Assembly (NCBI GenBank): GCA_030063045.1
Contig: JAQSEB010000135.1
Location: 62,001-126,000, forward strand
Source: Pratylenchus scribneri
Lineage: Eukaryota; Nematoda; Chromadorea; Rhabditida; Pratylenchidae
Reading direction: 5' to 3'
DNA length: 64,000 nt
Below the pieces are notes generated by a model. The model had not been told where the DNA came from and did no database searches. It saw only the letters and a program-made list of their open reading frames with translations. Both the position numbers and the translations under genes were made by a program. Within the stretch, counting starts at the first letter, position 1, and the number at the start of each line of letters is the position of its first letter. Below are positions 45,519 through 55,848 of the stretch, piece after piece.

Positions 45519-48466
45519 ATGCATTTGCCCACCGAATGTTGGATGGAAATTTTCAAATGGCTTGAGCAACCGGCACAAATCCAAAACATTTCGCTGGTCA
45601 ATTATTGGTTTTATGATATCATTTGCACAAATTTGACCAAAAAATATGGGAAACACCGGCGAAAGATACCTGATTTGCGTTTTTCCCGTGGAAGGGGCAG
45701 CGCAAAATTATGCGAATTAGGCCGCATAGTTCCTTATTATCGCGAAAGGTTTTTTTGTACATAATTAAGTTTTTTTTATCAATTAATTTTTTGATTAGGG
45801 TCCAAAAACCCGCATATCGTTGGTTTCCTATTGCCGAAGTGCCTCCACCCGAATATCTCCGACCATTCTATCGAGTTTTTGTCCAGTAAGATTAAAACTG
45901 CTTTTTAAAATATATCAATACACAATTTTAAGCCATTTTGATGATCAAGTGCTTTCATTCTTCAATGCAATCCGACAATGGTTTCAGCGAGGCTTTCTTC
46001 TTGTGGTTAATTTTCTTTATTTTCTGATTTATTTTTCCAGGAACAGTTTATCCTAAAAAAATCAAAGCCAAATAAGACTAATGGAATTTTGTTATTTTTT
46101 GGATATTTTCTATGGAAAATGAGTATGATAGTTTTAAATTGATTTTTTAATGCTGCTGCTGGTCTAAAAGATTTAATCGGTTCAGTATAAAATGTCATAG
46201 CTTGGTTAACAAAAATTAAAATTTCTAAACCGTTTAAACCAATATTTCGTTTTAATTTAATAACAACTTTAAATTGACAAAACCATAAATAAAAGAATGC
46301 TATTCAGTATTTAAATAGTTTTTATTCAAAAATTTGAACAAATAATTGAGTCAATTTTAACACAATAAATTCTTAGGTGAACTTCCGAAAATTTGATGCC
46401 GATGCACATCATAATTCAAAGAGCAATGTGTTTCTCTCAGCAACAACGAATTTTAATGGTGAATTTCCATTTCGACAACTGATTCACACCGCCGACTTTA
46501 TCAAATTCAAAATGTTCGCCCGTCAAGCATTGCTTGGACATTGTTTTGAATTGGACTGCGAAGAAATTGCAGAGAGCAAGGTAAATTTTTTTTAATTCAT
46601 TTATTGGAAATTATTTTTATTCTTTATTGACGAAAATTTTCCGTTTTTGCAGATCAAAATTTTTAAATTAAAAGAATTTCAACAATTTTAAGCTGTTTGA
46701 CTTCTCTCACTTTCCTTATGTGCCGATAATGATACAATATAAAATCTAGCCTAACATGAATTAGCCTAAAACTTTATCTTTTAAATTTTTTATAGGGATT
46801 TTGGGTGTAAGAATTTAGTATATAGTATAAATTGGAATAAAAATAGGTATCTACACTTTAAAAATATTTTTTATATAAAATTTAGCCGCGTCAACCAATT
46901 GGCGGCAATTTGTTGGATGAGGATTTTGTTTTGACTATCCCTCGCATGCGTGGCTTCGCTTTCGAAGACACATTCATGATTCGCTGGTTGTTTACGCCGA
47001 TCAACAATGGGGCACAACGTGTTTGGATTCTTTCGACACTAAAACATGAAATGAAAAATCGCATTTTTGAAGTAAGGGATTAATTCATAATGGGCAACCG
47101 AATTGTTGCCTTTTATAATAGTAATAGCTCTAGACCAGCAGAACTAAACTTATTTTAATGAATATGGTATCAATTAAAGAGCAGCTTTGCTATTTAATAA
47201 TATTAATTTTTTTGTGGAGCGGATTTATATTGATTTAAATATTTTGTTTGCAACTTAATATACTTGAAAACAACGAAAAACATGTTTTTATTTTTATCAT
47301 TATTTTTGACATTTTTTTGGCCATTTTCATCAATATTTTAAAAATTTGATTATTTTTTTTAAAAAAAAATTGAAATTTAAATAAGATTTTGACATTTTTA
47401 TAATTTTTGAAAAATTTATTGATGCCTATAAATTTTTTGAAAATGAATTTTACATTTTCAGAATTATTGTTTGTATAATTTGTGATAGCATAGCAAGCAA
47501 TGAAATTTTATAGAAATATTTGTATTTGATTAAATACAATGTTTTTAAAATTTTTTTATCAATATTTGCTATTTTTTTCAATATTTTGCAATTTTTCATC
47601 AGTATTTCAGGATTTATCGTCAATATAAATCCGCTCCCTATTAATTTTATTTAAATTGGTTCAAAATTGGTGGGTTTGCTTTGAATATCTTTTCCCACTT
47701 AACAATAACCACCCGCAACTATATAAATCTACCTTCGCACACAGAAGTTCATCAACGCTGCAGTTGCCCAAAAATTTATTGTAATATTTGGAACATTACA
47801 TCGGAACAATTATAAATTCCCTTGGGTCATACCGCCATCAGCGCCGATTGAGGAAACACGAAACCAACGCACCCAAGAATGTCTTCGTTATTGTCCGAAT
47901 CATTTAACTCAATTCGAGTCGGAGTTGGATTGCATTATTCGTCAACCAATTTGCGAAGGCGCGCCCGATTTCAATGAAATTAACATTATTTTCAAAAAAG
48001 TGAATTTAAAAAATAAAATATTAAAAAATATAGGGGATTTATTTTTAGTTTTTGACCTATTTTTTGTTTACAATTTTTGATGAAAAAAGTAGAAAAATTG
48101 TGTTTTTGACTGAGTATTGACATACTTTTTTGACCAATTTTAGCATTTTTGGAAAATTTTATTGTAAAAATAAAAAAATACTTATTTAAAAAAAACTAAA
48201 TGGTTACAATTTTTCCTAAAAATTCGCTCCATAATAAAGAGAATTTTGTGGAAAAGTAAAAAATTATGATAGAACTTAGAAATCGATCATTAAAATATTT
48301 TCTCAAAAAATAATATAATTTTTGCGTTTTTTACACATTACAGATTATTCATGGATTTCATTTAATTGGTCGTCCATCCATCCATTTGTTTGCTCCCATT
48401 TGCGTTGAAACAACAGCAGAAGAGGCAACAATCGAAATGGAAAGTGGAAGTTCGCGTTTGCTATGA
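45519..48466 (+). CDS. F-box protein, 385 aa, seven exons
   Basis: Exons 45519-45748, 45799-45885, 45933-46005, 46377-46580, 46886-47071, 47745-47999 and 48344-48466 sum to 1158 nt in frame. The N-terminus is an F-box (LPTECWMEIFKWLEQPAQIQ, then ISLVNYWFYDIICTNL). The rest is a nematode-type F-box C-terminal region with repeated hydrophobic strands (FIKFKMFARQALLGHCFELD; RMRGFAFEDTFMIRWLF; FINAAVAQKFIVIFGTLHR). Known role of the class: Skp1-Cullin-F-box substrate receptor; the substrate is unknown. Introns 3-6 are long and AT-rich with no element recognised. Confidence 0.8.
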
Positions 48467-48787
48467 ATGAGAATTAAAAAAGGGCTATGGAAATAGAATA
48501 TTCAAATTTATTCAATAAGGTTTTGAAAATGCAGGATTTTTTTCTTGCATCAGCTTTATCGTATTTTTGCCATTAATTTGGATAAAACAATTGAATAAAA
48601 TTTCATTTTTTACACTTTTTTTTTATAGATTTTTAATTTATTAAAAAAAGATTGAAACTAATTAGATTTGTTTGCAAATTTTAACTTTTTAATTTATGAT
48701 TTTTAACGTATTTTGAAATTTCTTTTAAAACTTGCAAAATTTTTTAAATGAACAATTAAAAAATTAATAGAATTTCGATATATGTAG
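48467..48787. other. Intergenic, nothing recognised
   Basis: AT-rich 3' flank of the F-box gene up to the end of an SL RNA gene. Confidence 0.5.
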
Positions 48788-48900
48788 ATTTTAAGCACCA
48801 CCCAACAATGTGTTGGACAATGCAATTCCAAAATTTATTCCAAACCACTCACTGTAGAGGGTAGGAAAAACCAAGCACCTTAAACTTGGGTAATTAAACC
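48788..48900 (-). ncRNA. Spliced-leader RNA gene (SL1-type), divergent pair
   Basis: From 48900: GGTTTAATTACCC then AAGTTTAAG, GT donor 48878-48877, Sm-like AAATTTTGGAA and 3' hairpin CCAACA...TGTTGG. It is head-to-head with the SL gene at 49303. Confidence 0.87.
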
Positions 48901-49302
48901 GACGATGAAATGGAAAAGAGGGAATTTAATTGATGAATGGTGGCAAATTGCAGATGCATTAGAAGGGCACAAAAAGGCCTCAATTTCCACACTCTTCCCA
49001 ACCAAATAAATAGCAAAATACTCCACATTTCCCACCACACTGTCTTCATTTTCCTTTTTCATTACTCACGGAAAATTTCCTTAACTATTTTTCGTTTAAT
49101 TCTCATCGAAAGTAAATATTGCTAGACAAATTCACAAAATGGAGTGAAAAAGGAATGGAAGGAAGTGTGCTGAGAATATGGAGCATTTATCTGTTTATTT
49201 GGTCGGGAAGGGTGGGGAAATTGGGCCTTTTGTGCCCTTCCAACGCATCTGCAATTTGCCCTCATTCATCCATCAAATTCCCTCCTTTCCCATTTCATCT
49301 TC
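48901..49302. promoter_or_regulatory. Shared divergent SL RNA promoter region
   Basis: Both sides carry the block conserved upstream of every SL gene here: GCCCTTCCAACGCATCTGC, CATTCATCCATCAAATTCCC and TTGGTCGGGAAGGGTGGGG in the right-hand copy, and their reverse complements on the left. By analogy with snRNA-type genes the proximal sequence element should lie about 45-75 bp before each leader; the exact element is inferred. Confidence 0.55.
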
Positions 49303-49416
49303 GGTTTAATTACCCAAGTTTAAGGTACTTGGTGTTTCCTACCCTCTCCACAGCAGAGTGGTTTGGAATAAATTTTGGAATTGCATTGCCCAGCACTGTT
49401 GGGTAGTGCTTAAAAT
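49303..49416 (+). ncRNA. Spliced-leader RNA gene (SL1-type)
   Basis: Leader 49303-49324 reads GGTTTAATTACCC then AAGTTTAAG; GT donor at 49325. CCAAGT/ACTTGG stem across the splice site, Sm-like AAATTTTGGAA at about 49370, hairpin CCCAGCA...TGTTGGG, end near GGTAGTGCTTAAAA. Confidence 0.9.
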
Positions 49417-49818
49417 TCATTTATTTTTATAAAAAATTTAATGATTATGTTTGTCCCGCGATTCAAAAATAATAATGATGGAAGAATTTTGTTTTTTCCT
49501 TTAACGAAATAAATAGAACTTTTTTTGTGATGTTCGAACTTGATCCCATTTTTAATTCATTTTGTAGTAGGTTGATTCTTATTGTTACTTAATTAAATTT
49601 CTGATTCAATTACCAATAATAATTAATGGTCAACTTTTTTAATATTTTTCTCCATTTATTAATAAATCTTTTTCATTTATCCCTGTATACTTTTACATTA
49701 TTTAGTTTAAAAAATGATATTTTTTTTCCTTTTTCCCTTTATTTTTAATTAAACTAAATTGATTGGACAAATTAACAATATCAATTAACTTTGCGATTTT
49801 TAAACCACTTTTCCCTCA
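49417..49818. other. Spacer between convergent SL RNA genes
   Basis: AT-rich; no feature supported. Confidence 0.5.
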
Positions 49819-49932
49819 TTTTAAGCCTCCGGATATCCCCGGAGGCAGATTCCAAAAAGTTAAGTTTTTGTCCACAACACAGGTTTCCCCGGTCAAGAAC
49901 GCCAAGTACCTTATAGTACTGGGTTGTAAACC
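49819..49932 (-). ncRNA. Spliced-leader RNA gene with SL2-like leader
   Basis: From 49932: GGTTTACAACCCAGT then ACTATAAG (23 nt) and a GT donor (49909-49908). The ACCCAGT core and length resemble the SL2 leader class (GGTTTTAACCCAGT in C. elegans) rather than SL1. Downstream are CCAGTAC/GTACTTGG pairing, a canonical Sm site AACTTTTTGGAA and a strong 3' hairpin GCCTCCGG...CCGGAGGC. The upstream block (49933-50050) is the same one used by the SL1-type genes, so the promoter is shared while the RNA body has diverged. Confidence 0.8.
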
Positions 49933-50226
49933 GAAAATGATAGGGAAAAGAGGACATTTGATGGATGAATGAGGGCAAATTGCAGATGCGTTGGAAGGGC
50001 ACAAAAAGGCTCCAATTTCCTCACTCTTCCCAACCAAATAAACAGCAAGAATGGCCACATCCCAAGTACACTATTTTCCATTCCCTTTCACTCCCTTCGA
50101 TGGTTTTGTCTAGCAATATTTCCTCCCAAAAATATCCAAGCGCTTTTATTGATAATTTTTGATGCGAGTAAAAAGCTGAGCGGAGCGGAGAGTAAAATTC
50201 CTAATACCTGCCATTCCCATAATTTC

Positions 50227-51751
50227 TAGAGTCCGGAGCCGGGCCGGGCCCGGGCCGGGTTTTGCCGGGCCCGGTGCCCGGACCCGGCATTTTTGGGAAA
50301 AACCCGGGTTTTGCCGGGTTCCGGGTTTTGGCCGGGCCCGGATCCGGGCCCGGCCCGGAAAAATTTTGGAAATAAAACCCGGCATCGGGCCCGGCGAATT
50401 TAGACCGGGCCCGGCCGGGCCCGGACCCGGCAGATTTAGGCCGGGTTTTAAGAAATTATTATTGTTTTGTATTTAAATGTTTCAATAAAAAGTACTAAAA
50501 AGTACATCAAGTACCAACTTTATATTTTATTTTACAGTATTTTTATTTTATGAATACACATCGGCCCAAAATCGAAGGGCCTTATCAAAAAGGAATTCAC
50601 TTTGCTCAGTTGGCAAATGCTTTTCTCAAAACTTTGGAGGAAAAATTCGAATCCCACCACTGTCCAATCATTAAAACACCGGCTTTCCAGTCAAAAATGA
50701 ATTTATTATTAATCAAATAGATTGTAAAAATCTCAATATTTTTTGAAAGCATTTTTATTAATTTTAAAATTAATTGAATTTTTATGTCGGACCAGGGATC
50801 TCAGAATACCTTATTTTTCAGGTTTTCCCTGATTTTTGGGGTTTTGCCTGAAAAAACCTGATGGCCGAAAAGCCTGATAAAGTCTGATTTTGACCAATTT
50901 TCTAGAAATTATTAAAATTTTGCGCTGCGCGGCTATTTTGGCTCTGATTTTTCGCTGCGCGCCTAATTTTGGCTTAAATTTTCCTCTATCGGGGCCATTT
51001 TCAGACCTAATTTTTCGCTGCGCGGCCATTACAAAACCCAAATTTTTCGCTGCCGCGGGCAATTTTAGGGAGGCGCAAAATGGTGGTTGTTCTTCCCTCC
51101 TTGCCGACGTATGTTTGGACAGATGATAGAAACAGTTCTAAAGTTGAAACAGTGAATGCGCTTGTTTCGATTAAAGAAAATTCTGAATTTGATTGTTCAC
51201 AAGCAAGCATTTAATATGTTTATTTCAAAGTCTGAATTGTTGCAAAAGGCAAAAAGTAACGAGAAATATTGAGAATAAATATTTTTAACAAAAAATTTAT
51301 ATACCTTCCAAAAAGCCTGATTTTTTTCCTTCAATTGCCTGATAAAACCTGATTTTTATGTCAGAAAATGGGGAAAAACCTGATTTTCCCAAAAAAAAAT
51401 CGAGATCCCTGTGTCGGACCCATAGGGGAGACCCTTTACTTTTTTTTTCTGAATTTTTTTTTCATCGTATTGTGTTGATCAATAGCTTATTCGACGCGCA
51501 ATATTCGATTTTGTACATAAAATTTGTAAATTTTTTCAATTTTTCCTCTTTTAAATTGATTTTTAGGCTTTTTTTTTAAATTGATAGCCCGGCCCGGAAC
51601 CCGGCACTTTTTACCGGGTTTTGCCGGGCCCGGACACCGGGCCCGGCCCGGCAAAATTTTGAAAACAAAACCCGGAACCGGGCCCGGCCCGGAAAAATTT
51701 GATAAGGAAAACCCGGAATCGGGCCCGGCAAATCAGAAATTCCGGACTCTA
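50227..51751. mobile_element. hAT-like element (GGGCCCGG-rich ends), 8-bp TSD, interrupted by a nested element
   Basis: Starts TAGAGTCCGGA and ends TCCGGACTCTA (11-bp perfect TIR), flanked by ATAATTTC at 50219-50226 and 51752-51759. Subterminal arrays of CCGGGCCCGG / CCGGGTTTT lie at 50237-50450 and 51585-51735 in inverted arrangement. No transposase frame. A second element (50793-51411) is inserted inside. It interrupts sequence homologous to the 5' coding exon of the neighbouring exonuclease paralog (see 51836-53506). Confidence 0.85.
50793..51411. mobile_element. Nested hAT-like element, 8-bp TSD
   Basis: Starts CAGGGATCTC and ends GAGATCCCTG (10-bp perfect TIR) between exact copies of TGTCGGAC (50785-50792 and 51412-51419), so it inserted into the GGGCCCGG element after that element arrived. 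The interior has subterminal AACCTGATTTT repeats and GCTGCGCGG repeats shared with the hAT-like element at 2681-3856. About 620 bp, non-coding. Confidence 0.88.
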
Positions 51752-51835
51752 ATAATTTCTTTGGATTTTGAATAATCTACAACTACAATCTAAAAATCTT
51801 ATTTTATTTAGATAATCCAATTTGAGAAATTAGCA

Positions 51836-53506
51836 ATGAATTTTTCTCCAATTTTGCGATCAACAAGCATTCGTAGAGAAGATGAAAATAAACAAAGAAT
51901 TGAGGAAATCGATGCCGAAAATGTTTGTAAATTGGACGATGGGACACCAATATTCAATGTTGATGATAAAATGGCATTCAATGGATTGATTGAAGTTCTT
52001 AATAAATTCACAAAAGAGGAAATTATTGGCATTGATTCGGAATGGGGGCCATATTTTATGACAAGATCGGATGAGAGGTTATTTTTTAAACTTTACAATT
52101 CATCAAAAATCCAAATTTTAATTGTTAATTTCACTAAAATTTTTCAAATATTGTTTGGTTTTAAAAATAGCTTATTTTATTAATGAATCCAGAATCTATT
52201 TTATCATGTTTTATGCAAAAATAAACTAAATAAATATCAACTTATGTGTCTTTTTTACTTAAAACCAAACCTATTTATTGATTTTTTGCCCTAAAAATTA
52301 ACGCTCATTATAAATTTTTTAGACCCGAAATGGGACGAAGCCTCGTTAAAATTAGGAAATTTGAGGATTGAAAAAAAAATTATACGGTTCGAAAACCCAA
52401 TCCTGGCTATGTCCCAGTAATCTGATTTATTGATTTTTTCAACTTAAAATATCCATCCTAACTAATGAAAATCAATAATAAAATTTAATAATTAAGAACG
52501 TCCATTCTTCAAATTGCAACATCCGACGCAGTTTACATTGTTGATATTCAAAGGTTGACAGAAGAAAATGTTCTCATCGAGGAGGAATGGATTAATTTCT
52601 TTCAAATTTTATTTTGCAATGAATCGACGAAAATCGGTTCAATTTTGTGCATTTTTAAACCACTAAATATTTTCTAAATTTAAGGCTATGCTTTCAAAAA
52701 TGATTTACTGATGCTGAAGAAAACCTTTCCATATGTCAGTCAAATTCTCGGAAGATCCAAAAATATTTTGTGCTTATTCCGCTTATTTCGAAAGGTTTAT
52801 TTTTTTTTTAATTTTTTAAAAATTTATTTTTGCAGATTTCTCGTATCCCAAATGCATCAGAAATTATATTTGGAGGTAAAATTAGCCATTTAAATTTTTA
52901 ATAAAAAAATTCAATTAAGCTAATCCACCAAAAGCATTGAAATTAATTGACGTTGTGGAACATTTCCTGAATATTCAATTGGCCAAAGAGCAAAGAATGT
53001 CAAATTGGTGTGCGCGACCATTGTCAATCGAACGTAAGTTGGAATTCTGTTTAAGTAGTAAATTTTTTTGGTAATTTGGAATGCTAAACACAAGAATATT
53101 TGACCTAAAATTTTGTCCAGTTCAATCTATGCCAATTTTTGGTAAGCCCAATGTCAACATTTACTATTGGGGGATAAGTCACAAATTTGGCAAATGTTGG
53201 CATTGCCCCCCCCCCCCACCCAAAATGGCCAAATGATAAATAAGGCCACATTCATTTTTAGTTGACAAAATTATTTTTAAATTGAGTTAATTTTATTTTA
53301 ATAAATTAAAATTTTCAGAGAAAAATTATGCGGCCATGGATGCTTATTCATTGATTAGAGTTTATCAGAAAATTCAATTCGATTTTAAAAGGTTTAAAAT
53401 TTTTTCATCTGATTAAAAATTTTTAATTTTTAGACTCGATGCCGACCAACAACTTTCATTGATAAAATATGCACTTGTTTATAAGAAGAAGAAGAGGATG
53501 ATTTAA
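51836..53506 (+). CDS. mut-7/EXD3-like 3'-5' exonuclease, copy 1, 263 aa
   Basis: Exons 51836-52077, 52497-52636, 52685-52794, 52836-52875, 52920-53033, 53319-53391 and 53434-53506 total 792 nt in frame. DEDDy catalytic set: Asp67 and Glu69 in IIGIDSEWGP, Asp134 in FKNDLLML, Tyr219 and Asp223 in NYAAMDAYSL; SNWCARPLSIE precedes the last motif as in EXD3/Mut-7. Known role of the family: RNA 3'-5' exonuclease, Mut-7 in small-RNA silencing. It is the tandem copy of 54003-55848, but its N-terminal ~45 residues are lost: the homologous DNA (51760-51830) has stops and is split by the hAT-like element upstream. Translation probably starts at the ATG at 51836, next to NFSPILR. Confidence 0.8.
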
Positions 53507-54002
53507 CCGTTTAATTTTTAATTTTGTTCATATTCAATAAATCTTTTTAAAAATTTTCCTTTTGAATTGATGAGATTTTTTGTTTGTTTATATGGAATAA
53601 AATCATTTGTTTTTTTTGCATAACCACTTACAATTTGTTATCCTATAATATCAAATTATTATTTTGTTTTCTAAGTACAATCCAAAATTCCAAGTTTTTT
53701 TTCTGTCAAATCCTATGACTTGTCGCTACCAAATGCCAAACATTTTTATTGCAATATTTCAGGGTCAACCCAAAAGAACTACAATCTAGAAAAAAATCTA
53801 CAATAATTTTTATTTTTATTGATAGGGCTAGAGACTTAAGGCCAGAATTTGGGGGTCTAATAGAACTGGGATAGGATTATGGCTAGGTTTAAGTTGCCTA
53901 TTAAAATTATATTTTTTTGCCTTAGCTCTTTAGGATTGGATCTAATATTTCTACTCCAAAAATATCAAGCCATTTTTTAATTTTTTTTTTAATTTAAGAA
54001 AA
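53507..54002. other. Intergenic between exonuclease copies
   Basis: AT-rich; no feature supported. Confidence 0.5.
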
Positions 54003-55848
54003 ATGTTCCGAACAATAATAAATTCATCTTCCTGCCGTACCAAACAATTTAAATTGATTTTGAATAATCGACAACAGTTGAAAAAATCTTCAATTCGACC
54101 CAAATCCAATTTGAATAAATCAGTGCCGAATTTTTCTCCAATTTTGCGACAAAATTCCAAAATATGTACAACAAATTTTCGAAAAGATGAAAATAAACAA
54201 AGAATTGAAGAAATCGATGCCGAAAATGTTTGCAAATTGGACGATGGAACACCAATATTCATTGTTGATGATAAAACGGCATTCAATGATTTGATTGAAT
54301 TTATTACCAATTGTACAAAAAACAACGAGGAAATTATTGGCATTGATTCAGAATGGGGGCCTTATTTTGTGGCAAAATCAGAAGAAAGGTTTTTAATTAG
54401 TCAAATGTCCTAAATTTTTAATGGGAAATATTTAAAATGGCGAAAAGTTTATAACGGTTTGTCAAAATTCACAAACCATCTACCATTGGATAGAGCTCGT
54501 CAAGACGCATCGAATGGTATATAATTTGTCATGGTTTAATTGGTTTTGAACCAAAACTCATATGATGGTTTAAAACCATTAATGTTTGATCAAACAATGA
54601 CAAAATATATACCAAACGACGAGTCTTGACGAGATCTATCGATTGGTATAAGATTTGGGGGTCTATGACAAACCACTGAACTGTTATATTCTTTACTGCA
54701 TTTTCAATACTCTTTTCTGCAAATTCAATGTTTTTTTCTGCAAATTAAATACTATCCATTTAAAATTGCTAATATTAAAGAATGTCCATCCTTCAAATTG
54801 CAACATCCGACGCAGTTTACATTGTTGATATTCAAAGATTGAATGAAGAAAATGTTATAGCCGAGGAAGAATGGCTTAATCTTTTCCAAACTTTATTCTG
54901 CAATGAAGCGACGAAAATCGGTTCTATTTTTTGCATTTTTAAATTTAAAAAATTTAAATTAAGGCTATGATATCAAAAATGATTTACGGATGCTGGAGAA
55001 AACCTTTCCATGTGCCCTTAAAATTTTTAAAAAATCTAAAAATATTTTGTGTTTATTCCGCTTATTTCAGCAGGTTTATTTTTTCAAAAAGTTTTTTTTT
55101 ATTATTTTTGATTAAATCTGCAGATTTCTTATATCCCAAATGCATCAGAAATTATATTTGGACGTAAACTAAATAAACCATTTAAATTAATAAAAAAAAT
55201 AAAATTAAGCAAATCCACCAGAGAAATTGGGATTAAGTTGCGTTGTCAAACATTTCCTGAATATTCAATTGAAGAAAAGAATAAGGATGAGTAATTGGCA
55301 CTCACGACCATTGAGAATTGAACGTACGTTGCTTTTAATAATTGTAGTTTATATTTTTTCAATTATTAAAAACATTTTCTTTTGGGTAATTTGGAATGCT
55401 AAACAAAATAATTGGCCGTCAATTTTTTCTAATGCAATTTTAAGCCAATTTTTGTTGAGTTCACTATCAAAATTGACCACTGATGAGGATAGGTCACATT
55501 TGACAAATATTTGGCGATTCCTTCTTTATCAAATTGGCCACAAAAATATGTAATGTTTAGCATTCGGAAATTACCTTATTGGGTGCAAATTTCTTAGATT
55601 TTGGAGGCCCAAACCCTATAGTTCGTTTAAAAATTCAAATTTTCAGAGAAAAAATATGCGGCCATGGATGCTCATATTTTGATTAAATTGTATCACAGAA
55701 TTCAACTCGATTTTAAAAGGTTAATAATTTCAATTTTGATTAAAAATTTAATAAAAATTTTAGACTCAATGTTGATCAACAACTTTCATTACAAAAAAAT
55801 GCATTTGTCAAAATGGTTGGAAGAAAAAAATCCCACAAATATAAATAA
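54003..55848 (+). CDS. mut-7/EXD3-like 3'-5' exonuclease, copy 2, 315 aa
   Basis: Exons 54003-54388, 54781-54920, 54964-55073, 55124-55163, 55210-55323, 55647-55719 and 55764-55848 total 948 nt; exon sizes 2-6 equal those of copy 1 (140, 110, 40, 114, 73). Catalytic residues Asp115, Glu117 (IIGIDSEWGP), Asp182 (IKNDLRML), Tyr267 and Asp271 (YAAMDAH) are kept. The N-terminus MFRTIINSSSCRTKQFK is basic without acidic residues, so organelle import is possible. Both copies lack the long N-terminal part of Mut-7/EXD3 and are closer to a stand-alone exonuclease domain. Intron 1 carries an M1 MITE absent from copy 1. Confidence 0.82.
54448..54690. repeat. M1 MITE copy in exonuclease copy 2, intron 1
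   Basis: GCTCGTCAAGACGCATCGA at the left and the inverted CGACGAGTCTTGACGAG at the right with GGTTTGTCAAAATTC / GACAAACCAC-type outer arms. Confidence 0.55.
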
